Origin: an uncultured Oscillospiraceae bacterium
Lineage (GTDB): Bacteria; Bacillota; Clostridia; Oscillospirales; Oscillospiraceae
Reading direction: 5' to 3'
Length of the DNA: 30,209 nucleotides
Assembly: GCA_910587505.1 (NCBI GenBank)
Contig: CAJULD010000030.1
Coordinates: 1 to 30,209 of the forward strand
Shown here one piece after another: positions 15,421 to 22,911 of this stretch. The position numbers were made by a program, and so were the translations under genes. Each line of letters starts with the position of its first letter. The first letter of the stretch is position 1. Under the pieces are notes generated by a model. It was not told where the DNA came from, ran no database searches, and was given only the letters and a program-made list of their open reading frames with translations.

Positions 15421-15450
15421 TTGTCATCACCCCATTACCTGTGTTATAAT
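15421..15450 (+). promoter_or_regulatory. Promoter of gdpP
   Basis: TTGTCA, an 18-base spacer and a perfect TATAAT, about 70 bases before the GTG start. It is divergent from the T-box operon promoter. Confidence 0.75.
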
Positions 15451-15518
15451 ATACTTTATTGTAGCAGCACAGCCCGCCCGCGCAGGCGGCGGGCGAAAAA
15501 GAGGGGGGAGAGCCTGTC

Positions 15519-17513
15519 GTGCACAAGAAGCTGTCCCGGCTGATTGAGCCGAATTTGCAGCCTTACTTTCTATGTCTGGCCCTGTTTGCGGCGCTGACCG
15601 TGCCCATCAAGCCCGTACTGGCGGCGGCGGAAATTGTGGTGATGGCGGCGCTGTATTTCTATCACCGGAAGCAGAGTATGCGCCGGCGGCGCAACGTCAT
15701 ACAATACATTGAATCGATTACCGGCGGAACGGATTCCATCAGCAGGAACAGCATGCTGAACACGCCGCTGCCCGTGGCGGTGTTCCGGGCGGACACCGGA
15801 GAGACGATCTGGGCCAACGATGGATTTGTGGAGCTGGCCGGCGCGCAGGATGATGTGCTCAATATGCGCATCGGGGAGCTGGCGCCCGGATTTGATTATC
15901 AGTGGCTTCTGGACGGAAGTGCCGGAGACGCGACGGCGGAGCTGACGGAAATCGCGGGGCGCACCTGCCGGGTCTACGGCGCGGTCAGCCGCGCCGGCGG
16001 CCGGGCCTCCAGTCAGGATCTGCTCATTACCGCCTATTTTGTTGACATCACGGAGAGCAGGCATATCGAGGCCCTGTATGAGAGCAGCAGGCCGGTGACC
16101 TGCCTGCTGGTGCTGGACAACTACGAGGAGCTGCTGAAGGCCGGCGGCGAGGCGGCCAAGAGCGCCGTGCTGGCCCAGATTGACGAGAAGCTCAACGACT
16201 GGATTACCGGGTCCGGGGGGATGCTGCGCAAGTTTGACCGGGACCGCTACCTGTTCCTCTGCGACGAGCAGAGCTTCCGGCGGCTGTTGGACAACAAATT
16301 TGCCGTTCTGGAGAGCATCCACCAGGTGACCAGCGAGGACGGCGTCACCGCCTCCCTTTCCATTGGCGTGGGGAAGGACTGCGACAGCTACGAGGAAGGC
16401 TTCCGGTGGGCGGAGAAATCCATTGAGATGGCCCTCAGCCGGGGCGGCGACCAGGCTGTGGTGAAGGACAGCCTGGACTTCCAGTTTTACGGCGGGCGCT
16501 CCAAGTCCACGGAGAAGCGGACCAAGGTGAAAAGCCGGGTCATGGCCAGAGCGCTGGGCGAGCTGATTGCCGACGCGGGGCAGGTCTACGTCATGGGCCA
16601 CGAGTACGCGGACATGGACGCCGTGGGCGCGGCGGCGGGGATCTGCTGCGCCGCCAGGAAAAAAGGGAAGCAGGCGCAGATCGTCATTGACATGGAGGGC
16701 AACAACGCCCGGCCTCTGGTACGAAAGCTCGGCGAATTGCCGGAATACGAGGGCGTATTTGTCAGCGGGCCCGACGCCTTTATCCACGCCCAGCCGGGGG
16801 CGCTGCTGGTGGTGGTGGACACCAACCGTCCGGACATGGTGGAGAACCGGCAGCTGCTGGACGCGTGCAACCGGGTGGCGGTAATCGACCATCACCGCCG
16901 GGCGTCCACCTATATTGAAAACGCCGCGCTGAACTTCCACGAGCCCTACGCCTCCTCCGCCTCGGAGCTGGTGACGGAGCTGCTGCAATACCTGGTGGAG
17001 CCCAGCGACCTGCTGCGGGGGGAGGCCGAGGCCCTGCTGGCGGGCATTGTGCTGGATACCAAGAACTTTGTGATGCGGGCGGGCAGCCGGACCTTTGAGG
17101 CGGCGGCCTTCCTGCGCCGGGCGGGTGCGGACACCTATGAGGTCCGCCGGTATTTTCAGAGCGACCTGCCCAGCATGATCCAGCGCTACGACATCATCCG
17201 GGAGGCTCAGATGGTTCACGGGGATATCGCCGTTGCTCTGGCCCGGAACGAGGTCAGCCGGGTAACGGCGGCCAAGGCGGCCGACGACCTGCTGAACCTG
17301 GTGGGGGTGCAGGCGTCCATCGTGCTGTACCGGCAGGGGGACGGCGTGTCCCTGTCGGGCCGCTCTCTGGGGGAAATCAACGTACAGGTAATCCTGGAGC
17401 AGCTGGGCGGCGGCGGAAACGGAACCTCGGCGGGCGGCCATGTGCCGGACAGCTCCCTGGAGGAGGTCCGGCGGCGGGTGCTGGAGGCCATCGGCAACTA
17501 CTATATCACGTAA
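15519..17513 (+). CDS. gdpP: Cyclic-di-AMP phosphodiesterase, GdpP type (DHH/DHHA1)
   Basis: 664 residues, GTG start with a GGGGGGAG site. GdpP hydrolyses c-di-AMP to pApA and so tunes cell-wall and osmotic homeostasis. Order: two N-terminal membrane helices (about 15-50), a PAS-like sensor domain (about 75-180), a degenerate GGDEF domain (about 185-320) that lacks the GGDEF signature as is usual in this family, the DHH domain, and DHHA1 at the C-terminus. DHH metal motifs are intact: GHEYADMDA (about 360), DTNRP (about 434), DHH (457-459) and GIVLDTKNF (about 513). DHHA1 ends with SGRSLGEINVQVILEQLGGGGN...AGGH. It is followed by a GNAT gene and rplI; gdpP-rplI-dnaB is a common order in Bacillota, which supports the call. 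Confidence 0.95.
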   Translation: MHKKLSRLIEPNLQPYFLCLALFAALTVPIKPVLAAAEIVVMAALYFYHRKQSMRRRRNVIQYIESITGGTDSISRNSMLNTPLPVAVFRADTGETIWANDGFVELAGAQDDVLNMRIGELAPGFDYQWLLDGSAGDATAELTEIAGRTCRVYGAVSRAGGRASSQDLLITAYFVDITESRHIEALYESSRPVTCLLVLDNYEELLKAGGEAAKSAVLAQIDEKLNDWITGSGGMLRKFDRDRYLFLCDEQSFRRLLDNKFAVLESIHQVTSEDGVTASLSIGVGKDCDSYEEGFRWAEKSIEMALSRGGDQAVVKDSLDFQFYGGRSKSTEKRTKVKSRVMARALGELIADAGQVYVMGHEYADMDAVGAAAGICCAARKKGKQAQIVIDMEGNNARPLVRKLGELPEYEGVFVSGPDAFIHAQPGALLVVVDTNRPDMVENRQLLDACNRVAVIDHHRRASTYIENAALNFHEPYASSASELVTELLQYLVEPSDLLRGEAEALLAGIVLDTKNFVMRAGSRTFEAAAFLRRAGADTYEVRRYFQSDLPSMIQRYDIIREAQMVHGDIAVALARNEVSRVTAAKAADDLLNLVGVQASIVLYRQGDGVSLSGRSLGEINVQVILEQLGGGGNGTSAGGHVPDSSLEEVRRRVLEAIGNYYIT

Positions 17514-17525
17514 CGGAGAGCGAGG

Positions 17526-18041
17526 ATGAAGGAAGCGGCAGGAATGCCGGAGGGGGCGCGCATCGTCCCCCGGCTGCAAAAGCACGAGGAGGCCATCTCC
17601 CTCTGGCGGTACGAGGGGCCTTACGCTTTTTACAACGCGGCGGAGCCCTGCCGCGCCCTGCGCCCCGACGAGCCGGCGGAGGCGGACGCCTTCGCGTGGG
17701 TGGACGCCGGCGGCGCGGTCCTCGGCCACGTTTCCTACGGCCCGGACGGCCGCATCCCTACCGTGGAGGGTTATCCCTATTCTGAGGACTGCCTGGACAT
17801 GGGTCTGGGCCTGCGGCCCGACCTGTGCGGGCGGGGGCTGGGGGAAGCGTTCATCGCGCTGTGCCTGCGCTTCGGGGAGGAGCGGTACGGCGCGGACCGG
17901 TTCCGCCTGTCGGTGGCCGCCTTCAACGCCCGGGCCGTCAGGGCTTACCAGCGGGCGGGATTTTCAATCGAATGTGAAGTAACCAACTCGGTTTCTCGCA
18001 ATACATTTTACATTATGACCGGCGCACGCGCCGGCGCGTAA
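17526..18041 (+). CDS. GNAT-family N-acetyltransferase
   Basis: 171 residues, starting 12 bases after gdpP, so co-transcribed. The acetyl-CoA-binding motif A is recognisable as LDMGLGLRPDLCGRGLGEAFI (about 95-115). It is followed by FRLSVAAFNARAVRAYQRAGF, the usual motif B with the Asn/Ala...AxxxYxxxGF pattern of RimI/RimJ-like enzymes. The acceptor substrate cannot be predicted; the placement next to rplI does not by itself make it a ribosomal-protein acetyltransferase. Confidence 0.85.
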   Translation: MKEAAGMPEGARIVPRLQKHEEAISLWRYEGPYAFYNAAEPCRALRPDEPAEADAFAWVDAGGAVLGHVSYGPDGRIPTVEGYPYSEDCLDMGLGLRPDLCGRGLGEAFIALCLRFGEERYGADRFRLSVAAFNARAVRAYQRAGFSIECEVTNSVSRNTFYIMTGARAGA

Positions 18042-18064
18042 GGACAGTCAGGAGGACAAACGCC

Positions 18065-18514
18065 ATGAAAGTGATTTTACAGCAGGACGTGCGGGGCCAG
18101 GGGAAGAAGGGCCAGATGATCGAGGTAGCGGAGGGCTACGCCCGGAATTTTCTGCTGCCCAGGAAGCTGGCCACACCCGCTACCGCGGACGCAGTGAATA
18201 CCATGAAGCTGCGGGAGAAGGCGAAGAAGGCGGAGGATGCCCGCCTCAGGGCGGAGGCGGAGGCCGTGGCGGAGAAGCTGAAGAACTCTCCCGTCAAGGT
18301 GACGGCGCGGGCCGGAGCCAACGGGAAGCTGTTCGGCGCGGTGACCAGCAAGGAGGTCTCCGACGCCCTGCTGACCCAGCACGGCATCGAGCTTGCCAAG
18401 CAGAAGATCGTGATGGAGGAGCCCATCAAGGCCTATGGGAGCTATGAGCTGAAGGCAAAGCTGGGGTATGAGGTTTCGGGGATCATCTACGTGATGGTGG
18501 TAGAGGAGAAGTAA
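18065..18514 (+). CDS. rplI: Large ribosomal subunit protein bL9
   Basis: 149 residues, the normal length. bL9 binds 23S rRNA at the base of the L1 stalk and helps maintain reading frame. The N-terminal domain begins MKVILQQDVRGQGKKGQMIEVAEGYARNFLLP, the family signature. A long charged helix rich in Ala, Glu and Lys (about 45-75) connects to the C-terminal domain (ITARAGANGKLFGAVTSKEV-like, here VTARAGANGKLFGAVTSKEV). It starts 23 bases after the GNAT gene with a good ribosome-binding site. Confidence 0.97.
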   Translation: MKVILQQDVRGQGKKGQMIEVAEGYARNFLLPRKLATPATADAVNTMKLREKAKKAEDARLRAEAEAVAEKLKNSPVKVTARAGANGKLFGAVTSKEVSDALLTQHGIELAKQKIVMEEPIKAYGSYELKAKLGYEVSGIIYVMVVEEK

Positions 18515-18920
18515 GAAGCCGAACCAGCAGGCGGAAGCAGACATCCTGACGGAAAATTTACCGTCAGGACTGCGTGAGAAAAGCCTGAAATCCGCCAGGA
18601 TTCCTGCGCTTTCCCTGCCAGTCAAAAATTTTCTCAATCTGCGCACTTTGCCTGTTGGTACAACTTCTAATTTTCGCGCCTGCTTCCCCGGGGTCTGCCG
18701 GAACCGTCCGTGGGCAGACGCAGAAGTCCGGCGCATCCGGGCACGTGCTCACGGGAAGATCAGACCCGGTACGTCGCAGCGCAATAAGTAATCCCCATAA
18801 TCAGGGGATTTTCAGGGGACGAAGCCCCTTGCGTATCCTTTTGTTCCTTTTCGCGTAAACGAAAAGGAGCTGACGCCCCGCCGCGGCAGCGGCAAAGCAA
18901 CACAGAGAGGAAGGCCCCCT
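18515..18920. other. 406-base intergenic region between rplI and dnaB, with several hairpins
   Basis: No gene is supported. A 9-bp hairpin follows rplI (TCCTGACGG 18544-18552 / CCGTCAGGA 18561-18569), without a T-run. Nearer dnaB are AATCCCC/GGGGATT (18790-18796 / 18804-18810, then TTC) and CCTTTTCG/CGAAAAGG (18846-18853 / 18860-18867). No clear sigma-A promoter was found, so dnaB may be transcribed through from rplI. The string of hairpins resembles degenerate intergenic repeats. Confidence 0.5.
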
Positions 18921-20279
18921 ATGGCATTTGAGGATGAAATCTTATCCCGCCAGATGCCCCATAGTCTGGAAGCGGAACAGGCCGCGCTGGGCTCCATGCT
19001 CATTGACGCCGGGTGCATCAGGGATGTGATGGACAAGCTCCAGCCGGATGATTTCTATATCCGGCAGAACCGGGAAATTTTTGAAGCCATTTATACCATG
19101 TTCAGCTACTCCAGACCCATCGACGGCGTAACGGTAGCGGAGGAGATGCAGAAAAACGGCGCTTATGACGGCCAGACCACCCGGAACTATCTGGTGCAGC
19201 TGATGGAGATCACGCCCACCAGCGCCAACGTCATGGAGTATGTAAAGATCATTCAGGACAGGTCCCTTCTCCGCACCCTGGCCAAGGCGGCCGGGGAAAT
19301 CACCGCCATGGTGCAGGAGGGGCTGGGGGAAGCGCGGGACATTCTGGAGGCCGCGGAGCAGAAGGTCTACGCCATCCGAAGAGGCCGGAGCAGTCAGGAG
19401 CTGACCCCCGTGGCCCAGCTGATTAAGCCCTTTCTGGACCAGCTCAACGAGCTGGCCTCCGGGGAGACCGGTCTGCCGGGCCTGCCCAGCGGCTTTTCCA
19501 TGGTGGATCAGAAAATCCACGGCCTGAACCGGTCGGATCTGATCCTGCTGGCCGCCCGCCCCGGCGTGGGCAAGAGCTCCTTTGCCATGAACATGGCGCT
19601 GAACGTGGCCCGCCAGTCCCGGAAAACCGTGGCGGTTTTCTCTCTGGAAATGAGCAAGGATCAGCTGTTGATCCGCCTTATGGCGTCGGAGGGCCTGGTG
19701 GACCTGAGCAGGCTGATGACCGGGCGGCTGAGCGCCACCGACTGGGGCAGGATTACCCAGGCCGCCCGGACTCTGCGCCAGACCGACATCCGCATCGACG
19801 ACAACCCCATGCTGACCGTAGCCGACATGAACGCCAAGTGCCGGCGGCTGGATAATCTGGGGCTGGTCATCGTGGACTATCTGCAGCTGATGAGCTCCTC
19901 CGGCGGCAAGAGCTACGCCGGAGAGAACCGCCAGCAGGCGGTCAGCGATATCTCCCGGATGCTGAAGATCATGGCCAAGGAGCTGGACGTGCCCGTCATC
20001 TGCCTCAGCCAGCTCAGCCGCGCCAATGAGAAGCGGGAGGATAAACGGCCCATGCTGTCCGACCTGCGGGACTCCGGCGCAATCGAGCAGGACGCGGACA
20101 TCGTCATGTTCCTCTACCGGGAGGATTACTACAACAGGGAGGAGACGGAGAACCGGAACGTGGCGGAATGCATCGTGGCCAAGAACCGCCACGGCGAGAC
20201 CGGCAAGGTGCCTCTGCGCTGGTCCCCGGAGTACGTTACCTTCAGCACGCTGGAAATGCGCTATGACGAAGAGGACTGA
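18921..20279 (+). CDS. dnaB: Replicative DNA helicase
   Basis: 452 residues, full length. Hexameric 5'-3' helicase that unwinds DNA ahead of the replication fork. The N-terminal domain starts with the conserved PHSLEAEQAALGSML (about 13-27). A linker leads to the RecA-like domain with Walker A ARPGVGKSS (about 211-219; many homologues read ARPxMGKT), FSLEMSKDQL, Walker B LVIVDYLQLM, and the C-terminal LSQLSRANEKREDKRPMLSDLRDSGAIEQDAD segment. AGAGAGGAAGG lies before the ATG. Its end overlaps tilS by 17 bases. Confidence 0.97.
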   Translation: MAFEDEILSRQMPHSLEAEQAALGSMLIDAGCIRDVMDKLQPDDFYIRQNREIFEAIYTMFSYSRPIDGVTVAEEMQKNGAYDGQTTRNYLVQLMEITPTSANVMEYVKIIQDRSLLRTLAKAAGEITAMVQEGLGEARDILEAAEQKVYAIRRGRSSQELTPVAQLIKPFLDQLNELASGETGLPGLPSGFSMVDQKIHGLNRSDLILLAARPGVGKSSFAMNMALNVARQSRKTVAVFSLEMSKDQLLIRLMASEGLVDLSRLMTGRLSATDWGRITQAARTLRQTDIRIDDNPMLTVADMNAKCRRLDNLGLVIVDYLQLMSSSGGKSYAGENRQQAVSDISRMLKIMAKELDVPVICLSQLSRANEKREDKRPMLSDLRDSGAIEQDADIVMFLYREDYYNREETENRNVAECIVAKNRHGETGKVPLRWSPEYVTFSTLEMRYDEED

Positions 20280-21597
20280 CCCCCTGGCCCGGCGGGTCCT
20301 GGATTTCTGTCAGAAGCGGGGGATGCTGAACGCCCCGGTGCTGTGCGCCGTATCCGGCGGACGGGACTCCATGGCAATGCTCCATCTGCTCTCCGTTCTG
20401 GCGGCGGAGGGGGATTTTCAGGTGACCGCCGCCCACTTCAACCATAAGCTGCGGCCCACGGCGGACCGGGACGAGGCGTTTGTCCGGGACTGGTGCCGGG
20501 AGCGGAGTATCCCCCTGACCTGCGGGGCGGGGGACGTGAGGGAATTTGCCGCACGGGAGAGGCTGAGTATCGAGGACGCGGCCCGGAGGCTGCGGTATGC
20601 CTTTCTGGAAACCGCCGCACGGGACATGGGCGCCGGATGCATCGCCACCGCCCACCACCGGGAGGACAACGCCGAGACGGTGCTGCTCCATCTTCTGCGG
20701 GGGACGGGGTTACAGGGGCTTGGCGGCATCGCCCCGGTGCGGGGGAAGATCGTCCGGCCCCTGCTGGAGGTCAGCCGGGCGGACATCGACGCGTATGTGA
20801 AACGAAACGGCGTCCCCTGTGTGGAGGACGAGAGCAACCGGGATACCCGGTATACCCGCAACCGCCTGCGGCTGGAGGTCCTGCCGCTGCTGGAGGAGAT
20901 GGCCCCCGGCGCGTCGGAGCGGATCGCGGCGGCGGCGGCGCTGCTGCGGGAGGAAAACGGGCACATGCAGCGGGAGGCGGAAAACCTTCTTCCTCCGGCA
21001 GAAAATGAAAGCATTACCCTGCCCGTTCCGGTGCTGAACCGGCAGGATGAAGCCATTCAGCGCCGTCTGGTCCGGGCTATGGGGCAAAAACTGGGCGTGG
21101 AACTGACCAGGGAGCAGACGGAGGCTGTGCTGGCCCTGAAGAGCGGGGGCTGTCTGGACCTTCCGGAAAGCCTCTGCGCCATCCGGAGGCCCCATCAGTT
21201 AATTTTGAAAAAGCGGTCCCCTCCCCTGCCGCCGCTGGCGCTTCATGAAGGCGCGCAGGACTGGGGCCCCTGGCATGTCACCGTCCGCCGGAGCACGGAA
21301 CCGGCGGCGGAAGCCCCGGAGCGCATCGTCCTCCGGGATACCGGCGGCGAACTGACCGTATCCGTCTGGGACGGCGCGGGCCGTCTGACGGTGGAGAACG
21401 GGAGCCGGACCATTAAGCGGCTGTTTGCCGACGCGGGCATCCCGATCGAGCGCAGGGCGGAGCACCCCGCGGTGCTTCTGGACGGAAAGCCCGTTGGCAT
21501 ACTGGGGGCCGCCACAGACCGGACCCTCCGGCCGGAGGCCGGGGAAGCGTGTTATGTGGTAACCTTCCGGAGGAAGGATATGGGGAGAGAGCCGTGA
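20263..21597 (+). CDS. tilS: tRNA(Ile)-lysidine synthase
   Basis: 444 residues from the ATG at 20263; the frame is open further upstream, but that part lies inside dnaB. TilS uses ATP and lysine to convert C34 of tRNA-Ile(CAU) to lysidine, so that it reads AUA. The PP-loop motif SGGRDS is at about 31-36, followed by HFNHKLRP, then IATAHHREDNAETVLLHLLRG and GKIVRPLL, standard TilS segments. The C-terminal substrate-binding domain is present (about 350-440: SRTIKRLFADAGIP...RRAEHPAVL). The 17-base overlap with dnaB and weak ribosome-binding site suggest translational coupling. Confidence 0.95.
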   Translation: MTKRTDPLARRVLDFCQKRGMLNAPVLCAVSGGRDSMAMLHLLSVLAAEGDFQVTAAHFNHKLRPTADRDEAFVRDWCRERSIPLTCGAGDVREFAARERLSIEDAARRLRYAFLETAARDMGAGCIATAHHREDNAETVLLHLLRGTGLQGLGGIAPVRGKIVRPLLEVSRADIDAYVKRNGVPCVEDESNRDTRYTRNRLRLEVLPLLEEMAPGASERIAAAAALLREENGHMQREAENLLPPAENESITLPVPVLNRQDEAIQRRLVRAMGQKLGVELTREQTEAVLALKSGGCLDLPESLCAIRRPHQLILKKRSPPLPPLALHEGAQDWGPWHVTVRRSTEPAAEAPERIVLRDTGGELTVSVWDGAGRLTVENGSRTIKRLFADAGIPIERRAEHPAVLLDGKPVGILGAATDRTLRPEAGEACYVVTFRRKDMGREP

Positions 21598-22064
21598 AGA
21601 AATTATCCAGCCTGACCGGTCCGCAGAAAATCATAGAAGGTCTGTGCGCGGCCACACTGGCCGGGATGATTCTGGGTCCGGTCCTCTTCCGGGGCCGGCT
21701 CCCGGACCGGATCCCCGGCCACTACAACAGCGCGGGGGAGATCGACCGCTGGACCGGCAAGTGGGAGCTGCTGCTGCTCCCGGTGTTCAGCGTCCTCATG
21801 TATCTGTTTCTCTCCTTCTGCTGCCGGCTCATTGGGGAGTCCGTACGGAAGGGGGAGCTGCCCCGGTCTGCGTATACCTGGATAGCCGGTACGAAGCTGG
21901 TGGTCATCGGGACCTTTGCGTTGATCGAGTGGCACAGCGCCGCGGCCCGGCCTGTGGGGACGTGGCTCCTGCCGGCGGACAGCGCCCTGCTGGCGGTGCT
22001 GATGACCGGATTTCTGATATCTGCCCTGCGATTTGCGAGAAAGCAAAAGGAGGAGCAGGGATAG
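21594..22064 (+). CDS. DUF1648-domain membrane protein
   Basis: 156 residues from a GTG at 21594 that overlaps the tilS stop (GTGA). The open frame extends upstream to 21549 inside tilS, but GGGAGAGAG just before the GTG favours the shorter form. The DUF1648 signature LPDRIPGHYNSAGEIDRWTGKW follows the first helix; this domain forms the N-terminal part of SdpI-like immunity proteins. Four hydrophobic segments are visible (about 18-35, 58-77, 97-113, 124-146), so it is an integral membrane protein. The role is unknown; it lies in the tilS-hpt gap. Confidence 0.75.
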   Translation: MKKLSSLTGPQKIIEGLCAATLAGMILGPVLFRGRLPDRIPGHYNSAGEIDRWTGKWELLLLPVFSVLMYLFLSFCCRLIGESVRKGELPRSAYTWIAGTKLVVIGTFALIEWHSAAARPVGTWLLPADSALLAVLMTGFLISALRFARKQKEEQG

Positions 22065-22069
22065 ATCAG

Positions 22070-22270
22070 ATGGTGATCCGGTATGCCGGTAAGGAGAGCC
22101 CTGCCCTGCTGCATGGACATGGCCGGAGCCGGTTACCGCGGGTCCTGACCTCCACGCTGTCCAGCGAACAGGGGCAGTTCTTTTTCAGAAAGCACGGCTG
22201 TGTGGACTGTGGTTCCCTCCCGCTTCCGGGGGAACCCCAGGAAATCATTTTGCGAAAATCGATTAAATAA
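22070..22270 (+). CDS. Possible small ORF with a CxxC motif
   Basis: 66 residues, from an ATG at 22070 to TAA at 22270, filling almost the whole gap between the DUF1648 gene and hpt. It ends 12 bases before the hpt start. A GCVDCGS motif is near the C-terminal half. The nearest purine-rich site (AGGAGGAGCAGGG) lies about 10-20 bases upstream, only partly well placed. I recognise no family. It may be a real short protein or just spacer. Confidence 0.3.
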   Translation: MVIRYAGKESPALLHGHGRSRLPRVLTSTLSSEQGQFFFRKHGCVDCGSLPLPGEPQEIILRKSIK

Positions 22271-22282
22271 GGAGAGAGAGAC

Positions 22283-22834
22283 ATGGGCATGATGGATCAG
22301 GACATTTTGAAGGTGCTGTACACCGAAAAGCAGATCGCGGCAAGGATCGAATCGCTGGGCATGGAGATGTATGAGGATCTGAAAGACAGGGATCCGCTGT
22401 TCGTCAGCGTCCTGCGGGGGGCGTTCATCTTCATGGCGGACGTGGTCCGGGCCTGCCAGGTGAAGTGCGACGTGGAGTTCATCGCGGTATCCTCCTATGG
22501 CAACGCCACCAGCACCTCCGGCGCGGTCCAGATCACCCACGATATCCAGCAGGACATTACCGGACGGAATATTGTGGTGATCGAAGACATTCTGGATTCC
22601 GGGAATACGCTCTATTTCCTCAAGCAGTATTTCCTGACCAAGGGGGCGGCCTCCGTGTCCATCTGTACTCTGCTGGACAAGCCCAGCCGGAGGACGAAGG
22701 CCATTCATGCCGACTACACCGGCTTTGAGGTTCCGGATGAATTCGTGGTAGGCTATGGGCTGGACTATTGCCAGAAGTATCGGAATCTGCCCTATATCGG
22801 GGTGCTGAAGCCCGCGGTCTATCAGGGAGAATGA
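22283..22834 (+). CDS. hpt: Hypoxanthine phosphoribosyltransferase
   Basis: 183 residues. Purine-salvage enzyme that converts hypoxanthine or guanine plus PRPP to IMP or GMP. The PRPP-binding loop reads VVIEDILDSGNTL (about 98-110). The N-terminal SVLRGAFIFMADVVR and the C-terminal FEVPDEFVVGYGLDYCQKYRNLPYIGVL are family signatures. AAGGAGAG lies before the ATG. The position between tilS and ftsH matches the conserved order in Bacillota. Confidence 0.96.
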   Translation: MGMMDQDILKVLYTEKQIAARIESLGMEMYEDLKDRDPLFVSVLRGAFIFMADVVRACQVKCDVEFIAVSSYGNATSTSGAVQITHDIQQDITGRNIVVIEDILDSGNTLYFLKQYFLTKGAASVSICTLLDKPSRRTKAIHADYTGFEVPDEFVVGYGLDYCQKYRNLPYIGVLKPAVYQGE

Positions 22835-22844
22835 TGGGATCTTC

Positions 22845-22861
22845 GCCGCGCGAAGCGCGGC
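22845..22861 (+). other. Short hairpin between hpt and ftsH
   Basis: GCCGCGC and GCGCGGC pair around a GAA loop, with no T-run. A second GC-rich palindromic patch follows near 22880. They could trim or partly attenuate the hpt-ftsH transcript; no function is demonstrated. Confidence 0.4.
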
Positions 22862-22911
22862 AATAAGATATACCGGGGCTGCCGCGCGCGGCGGCCCGAA
22901 GGAGTGATTTT

